A program made the translations under genes and the position numbers. DNA of 64,000 nucleotides from Glossina fuscipes (Eukaryota > Arthropoda > Insecta > Diptera > Glossinidae), in assembly GCF_014805625.2 (NCBI RefSeq), contig NW_023998414.1, positions 24,394,496-24,458,495 on the forward strand, written 5' to 3'. Below are positions 37,152-52,300 of the stretch, in pieces (positions within the stretch are counted from its first letter, which is position 1; each line of letters starts with the position of its first letter). Under the pieces are notes generated by a model. It saw only the letters and a list, made by a program, of their open reading frames with translations. It was not told the DNA's origin and ran no database searches.

Positions 37152-40100
37152 CTGATATATGTAAGTAAATTACATAAGACAAAATAATAGCATATTTATA
37201 CATATAATAAACACTCACTTTAAATGGTTCACCGTTTCGCAATTTCTTTTGTCTTAATTTATCGAGACTAGGTGGAGCCACCAGCACTACATAAGGTTTC
37301 AAATCGGAAGCTCGTAGTAATTTCAAACTCTGGGGATGTAAATTAAGAACACAAATTTTACCACTAGCAACCACAGTGCGTATGGCTTCTAAAGAAGTGC
37401 CTAAAAAGAATTCAAAAATCCCTTTTTATATATGTTTTGAAAAATAAATACTTTGTTTATCGTACTTACCATAGTAGGCTTTTTCGTATTCACCATGCTC
37501 CACAAATTTGCGTGCCAAGATATCAGCTTCAAACGCTTGCCTAGTAATGAAATGGTAATCTACACCAGGCACTTCACCCTCACGTCTAGCTCTCGAAGTA
37601 TCTGGAAAAGTTGGCAAAAACAAAAAAAAAGAAAAATGATGGAGAAGTGTAAGAATGTCGGAAAGACTTTCCTATTCGAACTAGCCTACTACTGAAAAAC
37701 CTACTAAACCAATTTTCTTTTTAAACACCTTACCGTTAAGTTTGAATTTTTGCTCAAGTAAATAGAAGACTATAAACAGTTTAGTGTATAGGAAACCAGT
37801 ACCTGCGCGCTTTATTAAAAAAACTTACGTGGCACCGCAGCCGAGAAGCGTTCCGAATCCGCCATTAAACGTTGACGCAATTCATGACGTCCTATGTTAG
37901 GAGGACCAATAAGCACTATGGGTCTCTTATGGGTAGCGCGTGGATAATATAAGGCCACCTCTTCATAAGTGAGTATTTCCTCAGGTTCTGTTTCATCCGG
38001 CGCTGTTGTGGCGTATAGAGGATAACTATAGGATAAGAAGAAAATTAAATATAAAAAAGAAAAAAATTTCTTGCTTCTATAAGAGTGCTCACCCCGCCTC
38101 TGAGCTGGCTTTCTTTTTCTTTTTCCGTCCTTTGCGAGCACACAGTAGCGTAGCTCCTTTACTGCTGCTACCATCTTTACTATTTCTGGCTAAGCCGGCT
38201 TCTTCGGCTATGGCCAATTTCATAGTTTCACGTTGATGCTGAAACGATTGACTAGGTATCAGGCCGGCCAAAGTCTGGTCTTCTTCACCCTCCCGATATG
38301 CCTGCCACCAGTTAGGATCCTCCCGTGAAATAACATGCAAAACATCGCCTTTTTGAAAACTTATACCCAACTCTCGACACGGTATATACAAGTCATCTTC
38401 CGGATCGTAATCAAAATGAGCCCGTACGTGCAACACAGCGTTTTCTCGATGACCGCCGCCTGGTGGTGGACTGCCGGCGGGCACTATCAGAAATGTAAGT
38501 GTCCCTTGCATTGTACTTAGCAAAGCGCATACTTCATTAACAGTTTTACCGCGTAACTCTTGGCCGTTGACCTCCAGAATTTCATCGCCCTCGTGAAGCA
38601 AGCCTGACTTTTCCGCTGCTCCTCCTCTTACTATTCTTCCTATAATTACCGCTTCACCTTCATTGCGTACAGTAGCACCCAAAGGTTCAGTCGATTTCTC
38701 AATTTGTATTATACGTATATTGTCGTTTTGATCATTTAGTGTCCCAAAGCAGGCACTAAGTGGTGGAGAATCAGCTCTTAGCGGAACTGAAGATTTCATA
38801 AAACCGCCCACACCTTGCGAACCACCATGATGTGGTGTTATATGGGGCGGCAAAGGCATAGCGCCTCTCTGTGGTACCACTGGCGGCGCCACTGGAGTAA
38901 CACCTCTTAGAGAGGCCGTTTTTGGTGGTATCGGTACTGGCGGAGGCACAGCAGCCCCTGCCACCGGTGAAGCTGGCTGTAAGCCTGTTGTTCTAGGACT
39001 ACCCGTTCCACTCATTGAAGGCGATGGTGTAGAGTCCGTATGTGTTGCCACACGATCATGAGCCAACAGCAAACCTTCCATTTCGTGGGACGTCAACAAA
39101 TTGCCTAATTCTATAGCTGTCGCCGAATTCGAATCGGCCAATAATTCCACAATATCTTTTTGCAATTGCATGGCATTCGTGTGTACAGGATTGGCGACTT
39201 TAGGCCGCCGACGTTGCAGGACGGCCGTTCGTGCTGCCATAGCATGAGCCACTCCGGTATGCGAGAGTATATTATGAGCTGCTGCCACTCGTCCCGCAAG
39301 CGTTGACATACCACTCTTTGTAAGTTGCGTTTGAAGACGATTAAGGGCGTTTATCAAGTCCCCATAACCTAAAGAAAACGACATGATGAGACCAATTATC
39401 CTTTGGAATTGAAAAATGACATCATTCGAATATATCGTTAAAAAACAATTTAGAATTCTTTAAATGCTAACCACACGTCATGTGACGTCGCGTGACGTTC
39501 ACGGTATCAGAAATTCCAAAAAAAGATACCAATAAAAATAAACCTTGACAATAACAGAAGACTTGATGATAATACTTATATCTCATCTCGACAAGAGTCT
39601 AAGATATATGTTCTTATTACACTGAATTGAATTTAGTTGCCTTAACTTACAAGCTTAACTTACAAGCTAAAATCATCGTAAAATTTCTCAACTCTGGCAA
39701 TTTAATACTGGGCCGAGGCGAAGGCGAAGAAAGCTATTATCGACATAAGAGCGAAAAGATTACAATTCCGCAGTAAACTCGTGTAAGCGTATTGCAAAAG
39801 AGATACTCATATTCTCAACCATAGTCCCTTTGAAAAGCCAACTCTTGTTGTATTTCACTCAGAATGTACGCCATATCTTGTCTTCAAAGAAATAATGGCG
39901 ACGAAGTCATTTTTGAAAAATATTGGTTAGCATCTGGTTTTCATTGACGATTCTAAGATCAACTAGCTGTCTCATACCTACGCAGGAGCAGATGCCACCC
40001 TAAGTGAAAGCGCTTCAACATTTACAACAACGGCTAGAGCTACTCTTCATGTCATAAACTTTGCTCGCGAAATGAAACTCAAAACAATTATTGTCACAGA

Positions 40101-41932
40101 TAGTTTGTCGGTCGTAATAACCATCTGAAACCCGGCAAAGTTGACCTGCAAGACCATTACCGAAGTATGGAATACGATTACCACTGACGGATACAAAATT
40201 AAAATTTTTAACGTATCGGGTCATATTGGTTTCTTGGGAAAAAGAGTTAGCAGATGTAGCAATCAAATTCTCCACTTTGCGGACACTGTAATGGAATAGA
40301 TTGACTTTCAAAATTATATTAGAAAAAAAGTTGAGGCGAAAGTTGACGAAGAAGATCGACACACTACTCGCATGTTATCTACTTCCATATCTACTAACAT
40401 TGCTCGGCCATTTCAAGCTCGGTGGTTCAGCTCTCCTAGCCCTTATTCGGTATGGTCGGGTAATGTACCGATAATGCATAACTTTCATGAACTGATCGAT
40501 CTATTACTTAACCTAGCGATAAACGACAAAAACTTCAACACACTCGAAATATTTCTAAAGGAAAGTAAGGCCGCTTTTTATATAGAAGAGACGTAGAGAA
40601 GTGCGTTGATTTTTTGGAACAGTTATCGTAACTAATGCCATGTGTTCAGTTCTATCTGCGTGAATAATGAGTTGATTGCTTGAAAATAAAATCATGTTAC
40701 AAATGCAGGAAGAAGTAAAATATTGGACGAGATTGCTGGCAATGACAAACTGATCGATTACTCGCTGAATTCTTAGCATGTTAATAACCCTGCGGCCGCC
40801 TTGTGAACCTAACTTTTACCGGACAAACTTGAATCTATATCTCGGAGATAAGCTGCAGCTGGAAACTCCATCAATCATTTTACACGAAATGGAGACGACA
40901 ATCGTTGAAAATGCTTCATAGCATTAAGACAGGCCAGCAGTCTAGAAGGGTTACACTTTGAAAATTGACTCTTCGCAGCGTCATTCAACTGGGATGCGTC
41001 TTTGGCTTGTACCATCTCTTGAACGATCAATAGCGCCCGGCTACGTTCGAAATATGTTTAAAAAAAATTCAAAGAGTATTGGAAACGTGGGTTGAATTGA
41101 TGAGTTATGTACAGACTGTAGTAAGGTATCAAGATTTTCATGTGAAATTCTTTTCGTCAGATATTTAATTATTTAAGTTATAATATTTTCATTTGACTTA
41201 CTTGTAATATTTTCGACATCTTCATCTTCCACATAGGCTTCATTTTCTATACCACTACTGACTGTTACACGTTCGGCAGCCAGGGGTGGCTGTTGAGCTG
41301 CGTTGTTTGTTGTTGGCGATTTGCTATTCTGTAAAGCTTTAAGTTTACGCGAGCCCCGCAAACTGGCTCGCAAAAATTCATTTTGTTGGGCGATACGTTC
41401 TTCTTCCTCCCGACGGCGACGCAATTGTTCCTAAAACCAAAACAAAAGGGAAACAAAAATAGAAAATAAAAGAAAAGCAGAAAACAAAATTGTAAATATA
41501 TATAAAAGACATTTATGTCAACACAGATTTTGAATAGAAGTCAAAACAAAACAAAACTTTTATTGCACTTCAATTATTTTTAAGACTAATCCTTTGCCGC
41601 CAACAACAATAACAAATGCATTGGCTTTGTTTTAATTTAATTAGCACATGGAGAGGAAAAGAAAAAATCATTTTCTTTCTATACATTTTTATGCAATTTG
41701 CTCAGTGTTCTTTTCATTCAGGGAAGAAAAGAAACGAAAGAATGAAAATAAATTAAAAGAAAAAAAAAGAAAATAAATAAAAGGAAAGCACAATACATTT
41801 CATTTATTTTGCAGTTATTATTGGCTTGTACTGCTAACTTTGTGTCACACATCCCTGCTTCGTCCCCCCTTCACATCTAATCCGTTGAGACTTTTTTATT
41901 ATGAATAACATTAGCAGATCGTATGGAAGGTT

Positions 41933-41981
<49 letters not shown>

Positions 41982-42289
41982 TTGCAACAATAAATGTTGC
42001 CTACAACGGCTTAACGAGGCCATTGCCTGTTGTTGTTGCTTTTATTTTTACTAGTTTTTAGAACAGGGTGAATTACATACAGTATTTTTGCGTTTTTGAC
42101 GGTTAACTGCACGTTGCATACATATACTTATGATATTCTTTTTTTCTTTAAATATCTTTAAATGCAACAATTGCTAAGTAGTTGCTATATTTACCTGAGA
42201 TACTGAGGCCACTTAGGCACACATTTTCTAATGAGGCTACATACAAATCTTATTCACGCTGCGTGCAAACATATAAGCGCATGTTTTTG

Positions 42290-42326
<37 letters not shown>

Positions 42327-43065
42327 GTTTATTGCTTATATGGTATATGTATTGACAATTTAGAAACCTATTAAGTGTTGGGCCTATTTACAAAAAACAC
42401 ATGCCACCAGTCATAACAAAACATAACAAACGCATAAGTGGATGAATTATTATGTTTTCAATAAGCCTTTGCGTTCCAAATATCAATAGTTTTTGTAAAC
42501 AACAAATAGAAACACCTTAAGTGGTCATGTAATACATTCGATATTGAAATGGGTTAATAATGAAAAATCCATTAAAAATCTGATTTTAAATTTAATTAAA
42601 CGCCACGAATAATGAGATGATCTTGGACATTGCCAATGGATACGATTATAAAGACAAATGTATCTTTTAATCATTTATCGATACTTGGCTTGGATTTGCT
42701 TAAAACTAAACGTTATATGAAATTTTGAATCATAACTTTCCAAAGCAATTTTCCGAATCGCCTTTGAAATCAATCCTCCTATGAATTTACTTTAAAAGGA
42801 TGAAATATTTACAATTCCCTTCAGTAAAGTAAATTAAGTATCAAAGAGAATTTTAGTCACTTGATCGCAAAAGATCCCTTCATCTCTTTTTTCTGCGAAA
42901 ACTGGACTTGCTCTCACTTCCACCACATTATATATATAAATACGCCTTGATGGTTAATACAAAAAGTGTTATGAACATTACTGATTTTTATCGACTTTAG
43001 TTATCGATTGACAAACTGACCTGAGACTTTTCCAAACGCATTGTTTTGATTTTGATCGAAAAATA

Positions 43066-43124
<59 letters not shown>

Positions 43125-46100
43125 AATAGTGTTTAATGTCGCCTATTATTCATAGATTTTTTTCCAAAATTTTGCATTTGAAGCAGAAAACCAGAGAGAG
43201 AAATCCACTTTCCCTTTTGCCCGAGAAACTCGGCTTGGCTTAATCAGCCATAACAAGAGTTGTAAAAAAAAAAAAGAAAAATTTTTGAATTAAAATGAAA
43301 ATGGCTTAAACATGACTTACAGGTGTCCCTCGTATAACGCCGTACAAAATTTTAGATTATTATAACACGCATATATACGAAAATAATCAAGTTTGTATGC
43401 AACTACATAAGTAAAGTTTTGTAATGACGGATAAATCCCTAGTGCAGATGAATTTCAATCGACTTTGAGAAAAAGAAAAAATCCATTATCTATAATCTTT
43501 AAAGAAAATAAATTTTATGACTGTAAATTTCATTTTGTAAAATACATTTTTAATTTTTTATACATCATCTCAATATTGAATTTTATGTTATTTCTTTATG
43601 AAAAGTTGAAGTTAACTTAGTTTTACATTTCCATACATACGTTTCAAATGAAATTTAAACTACGTTAGAAGCTTACACCGTAAGACTTCGTTTCGATATA
43701 ATACGGTATACGTAGACTTGATTTACATTATTTAAAAGTCACGGCTTCGATATAATCTAAAACAGGTTTCGTTGCAACGCGATCGACTATGGCCTTGATT
43801 TATATTATATCCAAGTTTAAATTATATTCTTTTATATTATGTCTTAGTTTAACTAAATATATAAAAAAAAGTTTCGTATACGTTTAGATTTCGGTATAGA
43901 GCGGTATGGATTAATCGTGTTATACGAGGACTGCGCGTACCATGAACAAACATTACAATACCGCTCACGATATTTCAAATAAATTTTTTATTTTTATTTT
44001 TTTTTTTTATTTATAGAATCATCTTTATAGTATAATGCAATTATGCCGGTGATAGACTAATTCAATCATTTATACAAAGCTCATAAACGTTAGAGCTTCT
44101 TTAATGCTTGCTTGCATGGAATGTCTAATTAAATCGATTAACCGGAATCTAGAAAGGTTGAACATAAACCAACACTAAGGGGGTTACGGTGTACATTAGA
44201 TAAGGTAAGGTAAGGGGATAAGACTTATTATATATATTAGATAAGGGGAAAACCTTAACGGTACTCTCCGCAATCGAAAGCTTTCGACTTATGTAATTTG
44301 GGTAACACTGATTCCATCACAGCTGACAGTCATTGAGAAAACAAATGAGCCAAAATTTCGCAGCATCACAAAAGGAACACCTCTTCGTAAGTTTATTAAA
44401 CAATTCATCGTGTTTGTAACGAAGATGCTTTATTAAAGTAAAGAGCAGCAAGCAAATGCCACTTTTCGGACTTAGAAATTTCGATGTTAACGCTGCGTTC
44501 CGTGCTCTAGTCTACCAATCATTAAGAACGTAGATGAAATTTTTCAAAAAATTAAGAAAGACCAGTCCATTCCATCATAAGGCAACGGTACAAAAACGAA
44601 ACAACTTTAAATGACTTTCTTAAGGCGACAAAAACAAAAAGAAGTTTAGTAAATTGGTACCACGTGGATTGAGAGTGCATTGATTAGGACCGATGAGAAT
44701 CGATTCACATACCGTAAAGCGTTTAGAATTGATCAAAAGCAAAAGGAAGCAATACCTTACGTTGGTCTTGCAGAGGGGAGTGATAGATAAAGTATATGTG
44801 AGGGCCAGGATTAGTACGTAGACGCCGTGAATGGCGTTTCGCATACATGCATGCTACTGCAACCACCACCATCACCAATAGTACCTGTAAAGAGTCCGAC
44901 CTGAAGTTCGCATAGCGAAAACACACACACACACACACACACAGACATACACATGAGCATCTTAAATAGCGGAATGGATTTTCAATTTTAGTAATTTTCC
45001 TTATAAGAACAAGTTTGGTCTCGCTTTACATTTATCTCACCCCACAGATCTGCTAAATACAAGAATTCGGGAAAATCTATTCATAATCCTGCACCCCAGT
45101 TATCATATAGTACACAATTTTTTTTCTCTTTATATCAAGTTACAATCTTATAATTGCAGAGTTTTTCGTCAAGAATTTTACGTTGAATCCCCTAAGTTTT
45201 GCTTCGCAATTCGATCGATTAAAAAGCTCGCATATAATTATTAAATGGCCAAAGTGCTTTTAATTATTAGGTTTTTCCGAATAAATAAATATAATACGGT
45301 ATAAGAGATACGATATACGATCGATTAATCGAGTGAAAAGATTTTCACGCCCTATCTTATCATCAAACATTTTTATTTACTACCTATGCATATATATGTA
45401 AATCCGCCTAAGTGATCGAGTATGAAAAGTCGACGCGGCTAACAGTTCATCCATCGATCCGAGGTCGTTTTTCAATAAAGCCGTTAGATGGACTTAGAAT
45501 GCGGGTGCTTTAAGGTTTTAGTCTTGGAACTTTCGCTGATTAAATTAATAGTAATGGGTAATAGTAATAAATATATATATATATTTTATATATATATATA
45601 TATATATATGTTATGTATCTAATTGATTTTAATTATTGTGTTATATAAATATTTTGATCAAAATTTATTTATATTAAAGCTCTCCGTAATGTTGAGACTT
45701 GCCTGTTGCAATTTCAATTGCTGTGAACGCGTTATTGGTATGGCACGTTTCAATGATGAATTTCCTCGAGCGAACATTTCACTGTTATCGCCGTTGGCGT
45801 TTGTTACAATTAAAGAATCATCGTTTGTTTTAGTTAAAACAGAATTTGTTTCAATTGTTTGCATTTCATATAAATCAAAATCATATTTATTTGGTAAAGT
45901 TGATGGCGGTGAGGACGACGGCGGTGGCGGCGGCGGGGGCGGGGGCGGAGGAATCGGTGATTGCATTGGTGTTATTAACGGTAGAGTTAATGTAGTTTTT
46001 GTAGCATCCGAAGATAACGATGACAGCGACGATGGTGATAATGATGACGTTGAAAGTGACGATACCGAAGTGACGGCTGTATTACCGGCATTGTTAGTCG

Positions 46101-46259
46101 TAGCAGCAGCCGTAATAGTGCTAACGGCGTTTGTGGACGGTAATGAAATTTTATCACAATTATTTATTAACTTTGTTTTACTTATTTCATTGATTTCGTT
46201 TTCCTTATTTTGAATATTGTTATGATTATGTTTTACATTAATGTTGTTTTTATTATTAC

Positions 46260-46305
<46 letters not shown>

Positions 46306-49300
46306 GTTATTATCTTGTTCATTATTTATATTATTATCGCTATGAATGTTATCTAAATTATTTTCTAATATTGTACGCGTTGTTGTAGCCATTGTTGTTG
46401 CTATTGTTGTTGTTGGTATTGTTGTATTCATAATTATTATTGGGTTATGATGATTTGTTATAAAATCATTATTGAACGTTTCAGCTAACAGTTCCGACGA
46501 TTGCGAGGACGCAGCCGCTGTTGTAATATTTGTTGCAATATGATCAAGTGTTATATTTAATGTTGTAATCACCATGTTTTGCTTGTTCACTTATTTTATA
46601 TTTATTTATTTCTATATAAATTAGTTAGAAGGAGATATAACTGGTTTTTCATTATTTTTTTTGTTTTTTTTTAATATTTTTCCATAAAAATCTATCCACA
46701 AAAAAGAAAAGAGCAAAAAAACACACACCCTGCTTGATATTGGAATTGTGGAAAAAATTTACATAAATTAAATTAACTGAAACACGGCTATGTAAATACT
46801 TGTCATATGTAAAGTGCAGAGGTTCCCAAAGTGTTGCCGGTAAATGCAATAAATGACTTCTCAAACAAAAAAAAAAAAAAAGAAAAAAGGTTGAGATAAC
46901 TGTATTAACGGAGTAAGTATTCTTTCTATTTAACGGTCATCGGGTAGCAATATATGGAACGGTATCAGACATCTCCAGATAAAGTGCTTTGAATTTAATA
47001 CTCGATGATGTAGTATTTGCCGCATTCAAGTTGAGGTAAAGCATGCTCGACGCACAAATGCGTCACTCCAGCATATGAACGACGAACGAGACTAGTTACA
47101 AACACAAAATGCTACGCCTATCAGACATACAATCACTTATAATCAATTCAAGTAAAGAAAAAAAAATAAATAAAAACATTCGCTCAAGAGTGTAAGGTAA
47201 AGTATGTCTTAAATGCTTACTAAGACCATTTGGCAGTCCGAAATGGAAATTTGATTTGATCGATATCCTCAAGCATGAAATCAAGTTTTCTCACTTGGCT
47301 GATATCAAACAAAAATTCGCGCATTCTTAAAACCCTTTTTATTTATTTATTTTTTTTTTTTGCATTTATTCAGATTAGATTATATCGTAAATAATACACT
47401 TGACTGTCAACTTATAGCGTTGATGGATGAGAGGAGTGTTAATTACGGTGTATGTGTGATGGATTTTTTTTTTTTTTTTTTATTATTTTTCAATGCCATC
47501 TGTTCGTGACGTCATTCGAGGAAAGATCTTTAAATTTAACATTTGGGACACTTAAAAAGCTTTGCCGTTAAGGCCGGACGGAAGTGAACAAACTATCTAC
47601 GCGTAATCTGCAGTAATGATTTAAATTTTTTTTTTTTGTTATTACGTTTATTCTATATAGTTAATGCAGGTAATAATGTTAAAAATTTTTAAATTGAAAC
47701 TTTTTTTTATTTTTTATTCCTTAGGCTCACTACAAGTTATGCGCTGCCCCTTTGCACATATGCTTAATCATCTTTAAGTTTTCGGTCGACTTGGGTAGAT
47801 CTGTCTATCGATCCGTTTCTTATTCTGTCTGAAAGGTTGCACATACTATTATAAATCCTTAAAGAAAATGGATTATATTTGATAATCAGTCTTCTTTATT
47901 GACAATAGTTTGTCTGCAATATAAAAGCTATCCTAACGTACGTCACCTATGGCGACTATTGACCGAAAGCCTTGCACAAACCATTTGCCAAGACTATCTT
48001 TAATCTTGTAAGATCGGAAAAATGAAGAGAGTAAATTGAGTCTTGACATTTGCTTAACATTTCTTACTCTGATGACCACTGATGCTGTCTGAAGTTAAAA
48101 TAAGCAAAATTCATAAACAGATACATCTATGAAGAGTGCGTGCAAGAGGGAATGACGCGCTTTCAAACTTGCACCCACAATAGAGCTTAAAGTTAAGTAC
48201 AAGTCCTGGTTAATGGGTTCTTCTAAGGCCAATTAAAAAAATCCTACTACAAAAACGCGGCGTCTACCTTAGTGAAAGAAAGAGAATGGGAAAGGAAGGA
48301 ACCGCTCAATGTGTACTCGGTATCGGGCAGTTTTTCTCGCTCTAAAACGCCTTTATATCTTTTGTTTTATTTATCCTTTATGTCTATCTTACTTAGCATT
48401 AGTTTGTTTATTTAAGTTATGTTTTGCTATTTTATTATATTTTATTTGTATGTTTTCAATTTTCTCGTTTTTATTGAATTTTTTACGCTGCATATTTTTG
48501 TTTGTTTTTTTTTTTTTATTATTATTATTTTTTTTTTTTTATTCTATTCTTTTTGTGTTCCATTTGTATGCATCTCGACTTCGATCTCTGCTGTAGTTGG
48601 CGTTATTTTATGAGTTGTTCTTTCTTTCGTACTCTTTTCTTTTTTTTTTTTTTTTCAATATTTACTTCATTGCCTACAAAACAACACGTACGTACGTGTT
48701 TTGCATTAAAATTACAATAATAACAAAAATTGAAACAAGACAAAACGCGTACGTACATTTATGACTTTTTCTTTAATATTTTTATTTACTTTTTTTATTA
48801 TCTTTTTTTTTTTTTTTGTTTAATATTTTTCATGATATGCGGAATTTTTTGTTTTTACTCTTTAGGCTTTCAATAAAGAAGTCTATGATGAATCATGATT
48901 GAAAAGAGAATTTTAAAGATAAATATTCGTTTCACTTAAGATAAATTTTACTTTAATTTATTTAATGTTTATTTATTAAATTTTGTTTTTACAAGAAATA
49001 TATGTAAAATATTTGTAATTTTGCCAAATATTTGTGGCAGCTTTCCTATGCGATATTTGTTTCATTTTTTCTTTTTTTTTTTTTTTTTTTAATAGTAATG
49101 TTTTCTATGCAAAATTTATCAAGTGAATGACAATCTGGTTGGTATTGTTAACACCAAGCATGAGAGATTTGAATTTTGGCCGATTGTTTCATTTTTTATT
49201 TTTATTTTTTTTATTTTAGCCATATCACGGAGTTGAATGCTAAAAATGAGGTAGAGTTGGCCTAAAAATATGCATTAAATATCAAATAAAGTTCGATGAC

Positions 49301-52300
49301 TATGCAATTAGAACTAGTTCTCCTTTTTTATTTATTATTATTATTGTTATTTATTATTAAAAATTTTCATTTCATTTTATTTTTTTTATTGCAATCTTTA
49401 CTGCACTCGCGATAAAAATACGAAGAACTTAAACTAAATTTGTAAAGTTGTTTTCATTTGATAACGGCCTAGATTGTATATATATATATATATATATACA
49501 AATTATCATATTCTTGGCGGTTCCAAATTATTTTCGATTTATCTTTTCTTCTACACTTCGGGTCATTTATTTCTTAAAATTTCAAATATTGTGAAACAAA
49601 AGTGAAATAAGGCCTTAACAGCTGAAAAATATGTCAAAGAACTTAAACTTTTATAAATAGCTTGCAAATTATTGACTGTAAAATCTCATCAACTTGACCC
49701 ATTAACGAACTAGGCGATTTTTCGATCATGAGATCGCTTTTTTATTATTTCCACTTCATATATTGTCGAAAGATGGCAGATAGATATACTGTGCCCTCAG
49801 TAAATCTTGTTGTTTATGCTCTTGACAAGTATGAGTATTTACCAATAGCTATTAAAGAATCATTGAGTACCAGGCGTCGGGAAAGAAAGCATTAAACAAA
49901 AAACCCGCAACCCATAACCTCCAAAAAAATAGTGTGATTCGAAACGCAATGCAGATAATTGTCAGAGATACATAAAAGTTTAATTTTAAATACTTTTGCA
50001 ATTGTTTTAAATATTAATTTCAAATTATGAGAGAGACCTATCTTAAGGCTTCGTTTCTTTTTTTGGGGGAATGTGACCCGCGTCCGGAAAAGATCAGCCC
50101 ATACTATATCCATCATTTTAATTATAAAAAGTGAAATCCCAAAAAGCATATATAATTTACAAGCCGCCCACCGATAACTTCTTTTCGATTTTTTTCTTTT
50201 TTTTTTTTTTTGCAGTTCGAGTTTATATTATTCTTAAGCTTTTTGTTAAGACCCGTCCTAGCCGTTAGCTCGAGAAATTTCTTACGTAGTCGCTATAAAA
50301 ATGCGTAAAAGAGGAAAGCATAGTAAAGGCATAATCTCTTGAAACGAACAAACACAGTCAAAGTGGAGGCGATACGCAAGCTATGTAGTCATCAAATGAT
50401 ATCTAAATAGAACGAAGAGTATATTGGAATTTATAATCTGTAAGAACTAAATCTGACTACATACTTTCCCTTTAACTTACGATATTTTTCTGGTACATGG
50501 ATTTATGTGTATCTAAAGTTGTGAATTCATCTTGCTTTTCGAAATACACATTTTCTTCTTCATTCGCGAATAGCGAAAAAATGATTGTCTTCAAGTTTCG
50601 CCATCAATTTGAAATTTCACTTAGCGCACTCATACCATATTTCATATAATTGTCACATGTTGGTACGGGAAAAATATCTGCCCGCAAACATTTCGCTACA
50701 AAATTCTGTAGATACTCAATACAATTTCAAATCCCTAAGTGCTAATGGTAATAATGTACGATATGTCTTTAATAATACATGATTTTCGTTTTGCAAGGCA
50801 AAAAAATATGTCAAGTATTTGGAAAATTATTGGATGAACGGTTCGCCCAAAAAAATAACCTTAGTATTGTGGAACTTTTAAACGGATATAAATTAGATCG
50901 CAAATGCTTTGACGGCTGGCTTCTCAAACGATGCTATTCAACGAGCAACGATAGAATACATTATACATTATATGATTACCTATATATGATAACCTAGATA
51001 GGTTAATTGTATGTGGCATAATTTTCACTTAGGTTAAACCAAGCTCATGGCGATAATAATTTCTCTCCTTTTTTCATATATAAATAATGCAGTGACGTAA
51101 CACTTTATCCATAATTATATTAGCCACTTCGAAATACAATTTTTAATGCGTGATCTCTAGTGAAAATGATATCAACTTGCTGCTGCTGTAAATTATAATC
51201 GCACACACATTTCACACAACTTATAAACAGTTTGATTATTGTCAAGTCATACAACGTTAATGCACTTATGCAACATCGCGCCACAAATTATACTATATTT
51301 TTTAATTTCAATATGCCTATAAGCAGGCAGTATATCAACTTTTAATTACAAATATTTTGATGTCTTTGATGCCTGAGCATTCTCATGATCTAACGACATT
51401 ACTAGCATTTTGAGTTGTTAAGCTACGAGTGGCGCGGTTTGTTTGCAAACAGTGAAAAGCCTTTTTTTCTTCCTTTTCACAAATTACAATGAAATCGAAA
51501 ATACCAACATATATCTCATTACCGTAGATGTGCCCCGCTACTCTTTTCTCTGTTTTTTTTTTTTTTTCGAGATTATATAAGTATATTCTTATTTGTTGTT
51601 TTTTTAGGTTAGATAAAAGTCAAAAATCATTGCATATACATCAATAAGGTTTGCAAATTACAGTCCGCAAAGAGCTAGTGATTGAATAATGAATGATCCT
51701 GTAAAAAATTCCAATCCCGTTAAGCATCTTGTGAAATGCTTATGTCATGATCAAGAACACAATGTTATATCTATCTAAAGAAATGATGGCACTGGCGATC
51801 ATTTTCCTTTAAAAAGATGCTATCTGTTTCTAGAGTGCTTTTAGGAAAAATGAAAAAGAACTCAGTTAGCTTAAAAAAAGAGAAGATACCATGCGAATTT
51901 GCTTATGTAGGCGATACTCTTAAAGACCTCTCTGTATACGCAATAATTAGAAGAACACGATAACAATATATGTAAATTAAGATACTGTTCTTGAATCCTT
52001 TTTGAGAAGTGTGCCAGAAGTGTGTTAAGTAGATTTCAGAGATTTTCTACATACTTCCAAATCTGTAACATAAGATAGACTTCACAGGTAACAAGAAATT
52101 CAATTTGAATTTAAAAAAAAAAAAAAAAAAAAATTTATAAATAAAATTGTTTTTTATTTTTTTTTATTTAAAAAAACTTTGTTTTTTTTTTTTATTCGTA
52201 CAGAGATTACGTTTAGTTTGTTTTGTAAATAATTTCGAGTTTTCTTTAAAAGTTTTTTCATAAATTGTCATTTTCGTTTTATTTTTAAATATTTTTTGTA

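Larger units (their letters stand above)
41431..45702 (-). other. sdt intron (right of common exon)
   Basis: 4.3 kb, no exon recognised. Contains GA microsatellites (41936-41979 and 43069-43125), TA runs near 42294-42320 and 45570-45609, and a CA run (44920-44942). Minus-strand open frames at 44620-44938 show no domain and lack a conserved splice context. Confidence 0.7.

Noticed and set aside
45623..46213. 196-codon plus-strand frame rich in Gly and Asp
   Set aside because: It is the complement of the sdt alternative exon. The Gly and Asp runs mirror the Pro and Ser/Thr codons of sdt, and it has no domain.
48309..48720. Phe/Leu-rich 'membrane-like' frames
   Set aside because: Produced by long T tracts. 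Three overlapping frames give similar hydrophobic translations, which is typical of low-complexity DNA.
50585..50997. Two adjacent short plus-strand frames
   Set aside because: No family signature, antisense to sdt, AT-rich. Length is compatible with chance.
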